The position numbers were made by a program, and so were the translations under genes. Under the pieces are notes generated by a model that saw only the letters and a list, made by a program, of their open reading frames with translations, was not told the origin of the DNA and did no database searches. A stretch of DNA of 6,589 nt, taken from NCBI GenBank assembly GCA_017861415.1, contig JAGFXS010000104.1:1-6589 (forward strand), read 5' to 3'. How positions within the stretch are numbered: position 1 is the stretch's first letter; the number at the start of each line of letters is the position of its first letter. Of this stretch, positions 1 to 6,569 are shown piece by piece. This stretch comes from Bacillota bacterium (lineage in GTDB: Bacteria; Bacillota; Clostridia; Oscillospirales; Oscillospiraceae).

Positions 1-728
1 CACCTGCCAATGCCACTGACCTTCAGAATCTGTTGGCGATGAAGGATATGTTCGGATACAAGTCTGTCTGGTGCATCGGCGGAGATGGCTGGGCCTACGA
101 TATCGGCTACGGCGGCGTGGACCATGTTCTGGCCTCCGGCGCCAACGTAAACCTACTGGTGCTGGATACCGAGATCTATTCCAACACCGGCGGCCAAGCC
201 TCCAAAGCCACCAACATCGGCGCTGTGGCCCAGTTTGCCGCCGCGGGCAAATCCCTCCAGAAGAAGGATCTGGCCTCCATTGCCATGCAGTATGAGGATG
301 TGTATGTGGCTCAGATTGCCATGGGTGCTGACTACAACCAGACCCTCAAGGCCATCATGGAGGCGGAGGCCTATCCCGGAACCTCTATCATCATTGCCTA
401 CTCCCCCTGCATCAGCCACGGCATCAAGATGGGCATGAACAACGCCATGCTGGAGATGAACGCGGCGGTAGAGGCTGGCTACTGGCACCTCTATCGGTAC
501 GACCCCAGAAGAATTGAGCAGGGGAAGAATCCCTTCCAGCTGGATTCCCATGAGCCTACCATCGACTACAAGGAGTTCTTGGAAGGCGAGGTTCGCTACT
601 CGTCCCTGGGTCTGACCTTCCCCGAGCGGGCACAGGCGCTGTTTGATAAAGCCGAGAAGCACGCCAAGGATAAGTACCGTCGGCTGGCACACCTGGCCGC
701 CTCCAGCCCCTACGAGACCAAGAAGTAA
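1..728 (+). CDS. nifJ: Pyruvate:ferredoxin (flavodoxin) oxidoreductase, C-terminal fragment (5' end outside window)
   Basis: This enzyme oxidatively decarboxylates pyruvate to acetyl-CoA and CO2 in the cytoplasm, passing electrons to ferredoxin or flavodoxin; it is central to anaerobic fermentation. The reading frame is already open at base 3 and runs 241 codons to TAA at 726-728, so only about the last fifth of a roughly 1,170-residue protein is present. Visible marks are the thiamine-diphosphate site, GDGWAYDIGYGG at fragment residues 27-38 followed by DTEIYSNTGGQ at 55-65, and the SPCISHG segment near residue 136, whose Cys corresponds in this family to the last ligand of the proximal 4Fe-4S cluster. 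RYDPR and GKNPFQLDS are also typical of the C-terminal part. The alignment I can make from memory shows no gap. An internal TTG at 33 is not a start. A strong terminator follows 15 bases after the stop. Confidence 0.96.
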   Translation, partial: PANATDLQNLLAMKDMFGYKSVWCIGGDGWAYDIGYGGVDHVLASGANVNLLVLDTEIYSNTGGQASKATNIGAVAQFAAAGKSLQKKDLASIAMQYEDVYVAQIAMGADYNQTLKAIMEAEAYPGTSIIIAYSPCISHGIKMGMNNAMLEMNAAVEAGYWHLYRYDPRRIEQGKNPFQLDSHEPTIDYKEFLEGEVRYSSLGLTFPERAQALFDKAEKHAKDKYRRLAHLAASSPYETKK

Positions 729-743
729 TACAAAGGTATCTCC

Positions 744-782
744 GACAAGTCCTCGGGTTATCCCGAGGGCTTGTCTTTTTTT
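744..782 (+). terminator. Rho-independent terminator of nifJ
   Basis: A 14-bp hairpin pairs 744-757 with 762-775 with a single T·G wobble (750/769) and a TTAT tetraloop (758-761). Seven T residues follow at 776-782. It begins 15 bases after the nifJ stop codon, so nifJ most likely ends its transcript here and the next gene needs its own promoter. Confidence 0.95.
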
Positions 783-799
783 CGGATTGGAGCTATGAT
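771..799 (+). promoter_or_regulatory. Possible sigma-A-type promoter for the downstream membrane-protein gene
   Basis: TTGTCT at 771-776 (4 of 6 matches to TTGACA) is followed after 17 bases by TATGAT at 794-799 (5 of 6 matches to TATAAT). The -35 element would lie in the last arm and first T of the nifJ terminator. The spacing is ideal and the location is where a promoter is needed, but such matches arise often by chance. Transcription would begin near 806, leaving a purine-rich leader of about 150 bases before the GTG start at 958. In that leader I see only a small CGGGG/CCCCG hairpin (815-837) and no recognised riboswitch. Confidence 0.3.
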
Positions 800-945
800 A
801 AAAGAGATGAAAACCGGGGATGATGAGACAAACCCCGAAAAAGGCCAAGGAAAAAGGACAGGGAAGGCTGCATAGGATAAAAAAGCAATCTTCCGGAACG
901 GGCTGCCCAAAGCGCAGGCGGCAAGACGAGATATTACGCTTTCCT

Positions 946-953
946 GGAGGTGA
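946..953 (+). promoter_or_regulatory. Ribosome binding site that fixes the GTG start at 958
   Basis: GGAGGTGA is a near-complete Shine-Dalgarno match; its GGAGG core ends 7 bases before the GTG at 958-960. No comparable site precedes the in-frame ATG codons at 820 and 823, so the longer 287-codon version of the gene is unlikely. Confidence 0.85.
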
Positions 954-957
954 TACA

Positions 958-1683
958 GTGACAAACAGCGCAATTCGGTGGCTGTTTGTGGTTCTCAGCC
1001 TAGGACTGCTGCTGGCTTTGCTGGCGGTGGATCTAAAATACCTGCCGCCCGAGGACGGATACGAGACCCAAGATGCTGTTCTTGAGCGGGTCATCAAAAA
1101 AGAACTGGTTAGGGGGCAGGCCATTCAAACGGATGTGAAGATTTATGACAGCATCACCCTGGGGGATCGCTATGTCGCCGCCTACCTCACAGCTACACAG
1201 CCGCCGGAGCTTGGCATCATGCCTTTTACCCTGCGCAAAAGCTTGGATTCCGTGACGGTAAAGGTGCGGGAGGTGGATGACGACACCATGATCTACGGCC
1301 CGCGAGAAAAAGGGGAAGGGATCTGGGAGCATGGACTTGCCTTGTACCAGGAGGGAGAACTATACCAGTACGCTATTTTCCTATCAAATAATCCGGCCCT
1401 TTCCTATGTGGAGTGGGTGGTGGATGGCACCGCTTATCATATTCCCGTAGGAGAGAGCCCCTCTATGACGGTGGTTCAGTGGGCGCCCTACCCCGAGGAA
1501 GAGCTGGCGCGGTTTAAACTCATGGGGTGTCAGGTGGCTTCGCCCTTTCTGAACAAAGGAGAGCGGCCTTCCGGCGGCATGGGTATTTCCAAGGATGGCA
1601 TGCCGGAAAATAGCCATACCTATTCCTTTTCCTTCTTTACAGCGCAGGGAGAGCGGCTGGGCGAGGTGCAATCGCTGGAATAA
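958..1683 (+). CDS. Uncharacterised protein with one N-terminal membrane anchor
   Basis: I do not recognise this 241-residue protein. It starts at GTG behind a strong ribosome binding site. After a short N-terminus with one Arg (residue 7), residues 8-25 form a single Leu/Val-rich hydrophobic helix ending in VDLKYLPPEDGYE. There is no lipobox Cys and no obvious signal-peptidase site, so a membrane anchor with the remaining ~215 residues outside the cell is the likeliest topology (inference). The outer part is mixed alpha/beta in character, with many Tyr, Trp and acidic residues, a single Cys (in MGCQVA), and a Gly-rich stretch (RPSGGMGISKDG) before a polar C-terminus. I see no catalytic motif. 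It stands alone between the nifJ terminator and the convergent leu operon, so context gives no function. Using the upstream in-frame ATG at 820 would add a 46-residue Lys/Arg-rich tail, which I consider untranslated leader. Confidence 0.75.
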   Translation: MTNSAIRWLFVVLSLGLLLALLAVDLKYLPPEDGYETQDAVLERVIKKELVRGQAIQTDVKIYDSITLGDRYVAAYLTATQPPELGIMPFTLRKSLDSVTVKVREVDDDTMIYGPREKGEGIWEHGLALYQEGELYQYAIFLSNNPALSYVEWVVDGTAYHIPVGESPSMTVVQWAPYPEEELARFKLMGCQVASPFLNKGERPSGGMGISKDGMPENSHTYSFSFFTAQGERLGEVQSLE

Positions 1684-1699
1684 ACGACGAAACAATCAA

Positions 1700-1747
1700 A
1701 ATCCCCCCAGAGACGAGTCACACTCGCTTCCGGGGGGATTGGTTTTT
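1700..1747. terminator. Hairpin terminator shared by convergent genes, probably bidirectional
   Basis: AATCCCCCC (1700-1708) pairs with GGGGGGATT (1732-1740). An imperfect middle follows, then an inner stem CGAG (1714-1717) with CTCG (1723-1726). On the plus strand TTTTT follows at 1743-1747, 17 bases after the end of the membrane-protein gene. On the minus strand, downstream of leuB, the same hairpin is followed by ATTTTG, a weaker U-tract. The hairpin starts 12 bases beyond the leuB stop, so it plausibly ends both transcripts. The plus-strand direction is the surer of the two. Confidence 0.85.
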
Positions 1748-1751
1748 ATAA

Positions 1752-2888
1752 TCAAATTTCAGCGGACACCAGTTTGCCTGCCTGCTTGGTACCAATGAGG
1801 GTTTGGGTGCCGAAGGCACCAGCAATAGGCAGAGAAATCATGCTCATAGCAGTAGCCAGAGGATTGGAATCGGGGGGCTGATAGAGATCCGGGGTGCGGT
1901 ACCCGTTGTGCAGGACTTTCTCCACCGCTTTCTCCACCGCCCGGGCTTCTTTCAGAAGACCGAAGGTGTAGCGGAGCATCATAGCCACGGAGAGGATGGT
2001 GGCCATGGGATTGGCCTTGTCCTGGCCGGCCAGGTCGGGAGCGGAACCGTGGGCAGGCTCATACATACCGAAGTTGCCCTTTGCCAGGCTGGCGGAGGGC
2101 AACATGCCGATGGAGCCGGCCACCATGCTGGCCTCGTCAGAGAGGATGTCGCCGAAGAGGTTGCTGGTGACCATTACATCAAACTGGCGGGGAGCACGGA
2201 CCAGCTGCATGGCGGCGTTGTCCACGTACATATGGTTCAGTGTGACCTGGGGATAGTCGGCAGCTACCTCAGCGACCACACGGCGCCACAGGCGGGAGGT
2301 CTCCAGCACGTTGGCCTTATCTACGCTGGTGACATGTTTGTTTCGTTTCATTGCCATCTCGAAGGCCACCTTGGCAATCCGGCGGACCTCTTCCTCACTG
2401 TACTCCTCTATATCATAGGCGGTTTTGCCCATGGGGCCATCTTTGAGTCCCCGGTCGCCGAAATAAATACCACCGGTCAGCTCGCGTACCACCACGATAT
2501 CCAGGCCGCCTTCTACCAATTCAGGCTTTAAGGGGCAGGCGTCGATGAGATCTTCAAACAGAATGGCGGGGCGGAGGTTAGCAAAGAGTCCCAATTCCTT
2601 CCGCAGACCCAGCAGAGCCTGCTCCGGGCGCTGATCGCCGGGAAGGTTGTCCCATTTGGGGCCGCCAACAGCGCCCAGAAGCACTGCGTCAGAGGCTTTG
2701 CAAACATCAATGGTTTCTTGGGGGAGGGCCATGCCGGTGGCATCAATGGCGGCACCTCCGGCTAGCACGTCCTGGCATTGAAATGTGTGACCAAATTTCT
2801 TGCCTACCTTTTGCAGGACAAGAAGAGCCTGCTCAATGACCTCGGGGCCGATTCCGTCCCCCCGTACCACGGCGATGTTATAATTCAT
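1752..2888 (-). CDS. leuB: 3-isopropylmalate dehydrogenase
   Basis: LeuB oxidises and decarboxylates 3-isopropylmalate to 2-oxoisocaproate with NAD+ and Mg2+, the third leucine-specific step, in the cytoplasm as a homodimer. The 378-residue protein opens with the family signature GDGIGPE (10-16). Substrate-contacting residues are present: Arg96, Arg106, Arg135, Tyr142 in GGIYFG, Lys191 in SVDKANVL, and metal-binding Asp223, Asp247 and Asp251 in YVDNAAMQL and [22 protein letters not shown] (277-288) with DKANP is the NAD+ site. ATG at 2888 follows AAGGTGG at a 7-base spacing and overlaps the leuD stop (ATGA), implying translational coupling. It is oddly long: most relatives have about 350-365 residues. 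The excess lies near residues 339-362, between RTPDLYQP and [10 protein letters not shown], which normally lie close together. All catalytic residues precede the insert, so activity is plausible. Confidence 0.97.
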   Translation of the reverse strand: MNYNIAVVRGDGIGPEVIEQALLVLQKVGKKFGHTFQCQDVLAGGAAIDATGMALPQETIDVCKASDAVLLGAVGGPKWDNLPGDQRPEQALLGLRKELGLFANLRPAILFEDLIDACPLKPELVEGGLDIVVVRELTGGIYFGDRGLKDGPMGKTAYDIEEYSEEEVRRIAKVAFEMAMKRNKHVTSVDKANVLETSRLWRRVVAEVAADYPQVTLNHMYVDNAAMQLVRAPRQFDVMVTSNLFGDILSDEASMVAGSIGMLPSASLAKGNFGMYEPAHGSAPDLAGQDKANPMATILSVAMMLRYTFGLLKEARAVEKAVEKVLHNGYRTPDLYQPPDSNPLATAMSMISLPIAGAFGTQTLIGTKQAGKLVSAEI

Positions 2889-3391
2889 AGAGTGTCCACC
2901 TTTCCGGTCCTGTTTTTGATGGAGGCCATGAGTCCGCCTGCCTGAATGATCTCCTTGATGAAATCGGGGAAGGGGTTGGACTGGTAGGTCTCGTTCTTGG
3001 TAAGGTTGGTAATGACTCCGGTGTCAAAATCCACAGAAACCTCGTCTCCTGGGGCGATTCCGTCGCAGGCGGCGGGGCACTCCATGATAGGCAGGCCAAT
3101 GTTGATGGCATTGCGGTAGAAAATCCGGGCGAAGGACTTGGCGATGACGCAGTCAATGCCGGATGTATGGATCACCAGGGGAGCGTGCTCTCGGGACGAG
3201 CCGCAGCCGAAGTTATGGCCGGCCACCATGATGTCCCCTTGCTTCACCACGCTGATAAAGTTCTTGTCAATGTCCTCCATGCAGTGGGTGGTGAGTTCCT
3301 TGGTGTCGGCGATATTAAGGTATCGGGCGGGGATAATGACATCAGTATCCACGTTGTCTCCGTATTTATGCACAAAGCCTTTGGCGTTCAT
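2885..3391 (-). CDS. leuD: 3-isopropylmalate dehydratase small subunit
   Basis: LeuD is the swivel-domain subunit that pairs with LeuC to isomerise 2-isopropylmalate to 3-isopropylmalate via an aconitase-type dehydration. The 168-residue product fits the short bacterial/archaeal type. It has [14 protein letters not shown] (12-25) at the N-terminus, the substrate-loop signature [14 protein letters not shown] (58-71), and [16 protein letters not shown] (91-106). I see no gap or missing key residue. The ATG at 3391 is chosen because GGGAGG lies 8 bases upstream; the frame stays open to 3478, but that extension (including [13 protein letters not shown]) is not part of the family. It lies 80 bases after the leuC stop and overlaps leuB by 4 bases. 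Because its partner LeuC is broken here, LeuD may lack a working large subunit unless another leuC exists elsewhere. Confidence 0.97.
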   Translation of the reverse strand: MNAKGFVHKYGDNVDTDVIIPARYLNIADTKELTTHCMEDIDKNFISVVKQGDIMVAGHNFGCGSSREHAPLVIHTSGIDCVIAKSFARIFYRNAINIGLPIMECPAACDGIAPGDEVSVDFDTGVITNLTKNETYQSNPFPDFIKEIIQAGGLMASIKNRTGKVDTL

Positions 3392-3399
3392 AAGTGAAA

Positions 3400-3405
3400 C
3401 CTCCC
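3400..3405 (-). promoter_or_regulatory. Ribosome binding site fixing the leuD start
   Basis: On the minus strand GGGAGG lies 8 bases before the ATG at 3391. It selects this ATG over upstream in-frame codons that would add about 29 non-homologous residues. Confidence 0.85.
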
Positions 3406-3471
3406 TAGGATGAAAGAATTTGTTGGAGCCTTTGCCCCCTGAAAGAATGGGAATCGGTCTGGAAGTCCCAA

Positions 3472-4600
3472 TTAACACTCCCGGGGGTCGCAGAGCTTAC
3501 CTGCAATGGCGGAAGCGGCAGCTACCTCGGGGCTGGACAGATAAATCTCAGAATCCACATGGCCCATACGGCCCACAAAGTTCCGGTTGGTGGTGGAGAC
3601 GCAGCGCTCTCCCGCTGCCATGACGCCCATGTGACCGCCCATACAGGGGCCGCAGGTGGGGGTGGAAACCACGCAGCCGGCCTCGATGAGGGTTTTCAGA
3701 TACCCCCGATCCATGGCATCCAGATAAATCTGCTGGGTGGCGGGCACGACGATGACCCGGACACCGGGGGCAACCTTATGCCCTGCCATGATTTCGGCGG
3801 ACACTGCTAAGTCGGAAAGGCGGCCGTTGGTGCAGGAGCCGATAACCACCTGGTCGATGGCAATGTCCCCCACCTGGTCAATGGTTCTGGTGTTGCCGGG
3901 GAGATGGGGGAAGGCAACGGTGGGCACAAGGGTGCTGAGATCAATGTCGATGGTGCGGACATACTGGGCATCCGGGTCCGCCTCGTAGACAGTGTAGGGG
4001 CGATTCACTCGGCCGGCCATGTATTCCTTGGCCACCTCGTCCACGGGGAAGATGCCGTTCTTGGCACCGGCCTCAATGCTCATATTGGCGATGCAGAGGC
4101 GGTCGTCCATGGTGAGGGAGGCCACGCCGGGGCCGCTGTATTCCAGACTCTGATAGAGAGCGCCGTCCACACCGATCATACCGATGAGGTGCAGAATTAG
4201 ATCCTTGCCGCTGACCCGATGGGGCAGGGTCCCGGTGAGGTTCACCCGAATGGCTTCGGGCACCTTGAACCAGGTTTCTCCGGTGGCCATGGCCGCGGCC
4301 ATATCGGTGGAACCGATGCCCGTGGAGAAGGCACCCAAAGCACCATAGGTGCAGGTGTGGGAGTCGGCGCCGATGATGGCTTCTCCGGCAGCCACCAGAC
4401 CCCGCTCGGGGAGCAGGGCGTGCTCCACACCCATGCTGCCCACATCATAAAACCTCTTTGTCAAATTCACGGATGGCCACCGGAGAGGTGATGTCATTTC
4501 CGAGCACCATGTCAAGCTTTGCTCGGATCAGCTCACCGGCTTGAACCTCCGAAAGCCCAGCGTGGGCGGCTAAAATCTTCTGTGTCATTGTCATTGCCAT
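3472..4600 (-). pseudogene. leuC: 3-isopropylmalate dehydratase large subunit, disrupted by an internal deletion and frameshift
   Basis: LeuC carries the 4Fe-4S cluster of isopropylmalate isomerase. Translation would start at ATG 4600, 10 bases after GGAGG (4611-4615), and gives 49 good LeuC residues ([13 protein letters not shown] ... [16 protein letters not shown]). It then runs into VL and a TGA stop at 4445-4447. The family resumes in another frame at [15 protein letters not shown] (codon 4452-4450) and continues unbroken for 326 residues to TAA at 3472. That part includes [18 protein letters not shown] and the three cluster cysteines, in IGSCTNGR and [10 protein letters not shown]. The two halves abut at about 4453, so the roughly 45 residues that relatives have between them (including the conserved Asp-His of the active site) are absent. 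A simple frameshift would leave them readable in another frame. Total length is 1,129 bases against about 1,263 for a 420-residue relative. It is a pseudogene, or an assembly collapse. Confidence 0.9.
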
Positions 4601-4610
4601 ATTTTGAAAA

Positions 4611-4615
4611 CCTCC
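4611..4615 (-). promoter_or_regulatory. Ribosome binding site fixing the leuC start
   Basis: On the minus strand TTGGAGGTTT precedes ATG 4600 by 10 bases (from GGAGG). This favours MAMTMTQ as the N-terminus over the open frame that extends to 4678, whose added residues are not LeuC-like. Translation initiation at the broken leuC thus looks intact. Confidence 0.8.
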
Positions 4616-4690
4616 AAATAGTTCAAAGTCTGAAGCAGGACCGTGGATGGGGGAGTGCAGCTGGGGAAATCCGCCCAAAATAAGGAGTGA

Positions 4691-6286
4691 TTAAGTCTTG
4701 GAAATGACCTTCCACTCTCGGTCCATTCGATTCACAGCGGAAATGAGGGCGCGGACAGAGGCCAGGGTAATGTCGTGGTGGACGCCCACGCCCCAGAAGT
4801 TTTTCCCCTTTTGATCGGAGATCTTCACATAGGCGGCGGCCTGGGAATCGGAGTCTACCTCAAGGGCGTGTTCAGAATAGTCCTCGAAGGAGAATTGAAC
4901 CTCGGAATTAGCCATGCGCAAGGCCCGGCTGACGGCGTCCAAAGAGCCGTTGCCCTTGGCGGTGAGATAGTAATCCTCCCCGTTTATCGTCAGTGTCATG
5001 TCGGCTAGGGTGCCTGTTCCTTCTCGTATCCAGCTGACGGACTGGAGGGAGATGGGGGAGCAGATGTTTACATACTCCCGGGGCAGATTGTACCCAAAGT
5101 GATGCTCCAGAATGTAGGCGATACCGCCCTTGCCCGACTGGCTGTTGATGCGGATGACGTCGGCTTCGTACTCTCGGCTCACATCTCTGGGGTCCAGGGG
5201 GAGATAGGGGACGGTCCAGTGGGGGAGATTGTTCTCCATGTGGTACTGGGTGCCCTTGGCGATGGCGTCCTGATGGGAACCTGAGAAAGCGGCAAAGACA
5301 AGCTGGCCTGCATAAGGGTGCCGCATGCCTACGGGCAAATTGTTGGCCTCCTCATAGGTGCGGACGATCTTGGGCATATCTGAGAGATCCAGCTCCGGAT
5401 CCACCCCATGGGTGAAGAGGTTCATGGCCAGGGTGATGATATCCACGTTGCCGGTGCGCTCTCCGTTGCCGAAGAGGGTGCCCTCGATGCGTTGACCCCC
5501 GGCTAAAAGGGCCATCTCCGCGGCGGCCACGCCGGTGCCCCGGTCGTTGTGGGGGTGGATGGAGATGATCACATGCTCGCGGCAATGCAGGTGTTGGCTC
5601 ATGTATGCGATCTGCTGGGCGTAGACGTGGGGCATGGAGACCTCCACGGTGGAAGGCAGGTTAATAATGACCGGGCGCTTCTGGCTGGGCTGCCATACGT
5701 CAATGACCGCATTGCAGATCCGCAAGGCGAACTCCATTTCAGTTCCGGTAAAGCTCTCGGGAGAGTATTCAAAGGTGAAATTAGTCTCGGGCATAGCGGC
5801 GGCGTATTCGTTGAAGCGCTTGGCCCCCTCCACGGCGATGGAAACAATTTCATCCTCAGACAAACGGAACACTTGCTGTCTCTGGGCAAATGAGGTAGAG
5901 TTATAGAGATGAACGATGACATTTTTCGCGCCCCGGATGGCATCAAAGGTCTTTTCGATGATGTGATCCCGGGCTTGGGTGAGCACTTGGATGGTCACAT
6001 CCTCGGGGATCATGTCCTGATCGATGAGGGTGCGCAAGAATTGATACTCCGTCTCAGAGGCGGCGGGAAAGCCTACCTCAATTTCTTTAAAACCCACATC
6101 CAAGAGAAACAGGTAGTAAGAGAGCTTTTCCTCCAGATTCATGGGGGTGATGAGGGCCTGATTTCCGTCTCGCAGGTCCACGCTGCACCAGATGGGGGCT
6201 TTGTGGAGGCGGTCCTGCTTTGCCCAGTCAAGGCTCTCCTCAGGCGGCATGTAGTATAAAGGCTTGTAACGTTCAAAATGATTCAT
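4691..6286 (-). CDS. leuA: 2-isopropylmalate synthase, with an apparent internal linker deletion
   Basis: LeuA condenses acetyl-CoA with 2-oxoisovalerate to 2-isopropylmalate, the committed and normally leucine-inhibited step. The 531-residue product is of the long type shared with actinobacteria and yeast. The TIM-barrel domain contains SVDLRDGNQAL (35-45, with the metal-binding Asp), GFKEIEVGFPAAS, HLYNSTS and the metal-site HPHNDRG (244-250). GNGERTGNVD (273-282) and INSQSGKGG (380-388) follow. The C-terminal leucine-binding domain runs from about 420, with GNGSLDAVSRAL and EDYSEHAL. ATG 6286 is preferred; ATG 6298 (adding MGFD) lies directly against the AAAGG stretch and is poorly spaced. 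Odd point: after FGYNLPRE (397-404) relatives have a helical subdomain of about 35 residues ending in EEY; here the sequence jumps straight to YVNICSPI. The deletion is in frame, at about 5075. That helical linker shapes the active site in this family, so activity is uncertain. leuC follows after 90 bases. Confidence 0.93.
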   Translation of the reverse strand: MNHFERYKPLYYMPPEESLDWAKQDRLHKAPIWCSVDLRDGNQALITPMNLEEKLSYYLFLLDVGFKEIEVGFPAASETEYQFLRTLIDQDMIPEDVTIQVLTQARDHIIEKTFDAIRGAKNVIVHLYNSTSFAQRQQVFRLSEDEIVSIAVEGAKRFNEYAAAMPETNFTFEYSPESFTGTEMEFALRICNAVIDVWQPSQKRPVIINLPSTVEVSMPHVYAQQIAYMSQHLHCREHVIISIHPHNDRGTGVAAAEMALLAGGQRIEGTLFGNGERTGNVDIITLAMNLFTHGVDPELDLSDMPKIVRTYEEANNLPVGMRHPYAGQLVFAAFSGSHQDAIAKGTQYHMENNLPHWTVPYLPLDPRDVSREYEADVIRINSQSGKGGIAYILEHHFGYNLPREYVNICSPISLQSVSWIREGTGTLADMTLTINGEDYYLTAKGNGSLDAVSRALRMANSEVQFSFEDYSEHALEVDSDSQAAAYVKISDQKGKNFWGVGVHHDITLASVRALISAVNRMDREWKVISKT

Positions 6287-6319
6287 ATCGAATCCCATCC
6301 TTTCCGGAAGACGGGATAT

Positions 6320-6358
6320 AAAAAAACTCCGTCTCCCTGCATATGACAAGAGACGAAG
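6320..6358 (-). terminator. Leader terminator of the leucine T-box
   Basis: On the minus strand CTTCGTCTCTT (6358-6348) pairs with GGGAGACGGAG (6337-6327), about 11 bp including three G·U pairs, and is followed by seven U residues (6326-6320). The first arm includes CUCUU (6352-6348), which can instead pair with AAGAG just before the T-box (6386-6382). The terminator and antiterminator are therefore mutually exclusive. Confidence 0.93.
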
Positions 6359-6533
6359 GCATGAATGCTTCCGCGGTACCACTCTTATTGGCGTCCAACA
6401 ACGCCCACTCAAATGTGCGCACTCCGGGGTGAGACGCGAATCCTCTTCATACGGCCTTTCACCAACCGGCCGCTCTCTGAAATGAAGCTGGGGATCGCAT
6501 ATTCCCTTCATTGTGCCTTTATGATATTGTACT
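6320..6533 (-). promoter_or_regulatory. Leucine-specific T-box riboswitch controlling the leu operon
   Basis: The nascent leader senses uncharged tRNA-Leu. The hallmark T-box AGAGTGGTACCGCGG lies at 6385-6371. Its UGGU pairs with the tRNA 3' NCCA, and the last U fits an A discriminator base, as in bacterial tRNA-Leu. Stem I is complete. GCAC (6516-6513) pairs with GTGC (6422-6419), flanking a kink-turn-like AUGA/GGA. GGG pairs with CCC below the specifier loop, and GCGA with UCGC above it. The specifier loop reads G-U-CUC-A, placing Leu codon CUC at 6433-6431 (anticodon GAG). The distal part has AGAGAG (6478-6473) and GGTTGGTG (6467-6460). A stem III hairpin GGCGT/ACGCC (6405-6390) precedes the T-box. 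It sits directly upstream of leuA, so uncharged tRNA-Leu should turn on leuA-leuB. Confidence 0.96.
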
Positions 6534-6539
6534 TAGATA

Positions 6540-6569
6540 AGCATAAAGGATGAAAGGCATTTTTGTCAA
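6540..6569 (-). promoter_or_regulatory. Probable sigma-A promoter of the leu operon
   Basis: On the minus strand a perfect TTGACA (6569-6564) is followed after 18 bases by TATGCT (6545-6540), 4 of 6 matches to TATAAT. Transcription would start near 6534-6532, about 16 bases before the first helix of the T-box stem I, which is the usual arrangement. TACAAT slightly downstream is a better -10 match but has no -35 at the right distance. Confidence 0.7.

Noticed and set aside
795..875. 26-codon ORF (MIKEMKTGDDE...) in the leader of the membrane-protein gene
   Set aside because: It has no well-spaced ribosome site and a Lys/Gly-rich composition expected of purine-rich leader DNA; nothing shows it is translated.
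820..957. Upstream extension of the membrane-protein gene (in-frame ATG at 820/823)
   Set aside because: There is no ribosome binding site before it, and the added 46 residues are a low-complexity Lys/Arg-rich stretch. GTG 958 has a strong site and places a membrane helix at the N-terminus.
153..1124. 323-codon minus-strand ORF crossing the nifJ end and terminator
   Set aside because: It is antisense to the conserved nifJ frame and the nifJ terminator, and its residues resemble no family. It is a shadow of GC-rich codon structure.
1803..2531. 242-codon plus-strand ORF opposite leuB
   Set aside because: It is His/Gly/Val-rich, a typical antisense shadow of a conserved gene, with no ribosome site.
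3411..3448. Direct repeat TGAAAGAAT (3411-3419 and 3440-3448) in the leuC-leuD gap
   Set aside because: Two 9-base copies 20 bases apart are within chance, and no operator family or third copy is seen.
4440..4470. Programmed ribosomal frameshift in leuC
   Set aside because: The homologous residues between the two halves are absent from every frame, so slippage could not rebuild LeuC. No slippery heptamer with a downstream structure was evident either.
6365..6553. 62-codon plus-strand ORF across the T-box region
   Set aside because: It is antisense to the fully recognised T-box leader, with no ribosome site or homology.
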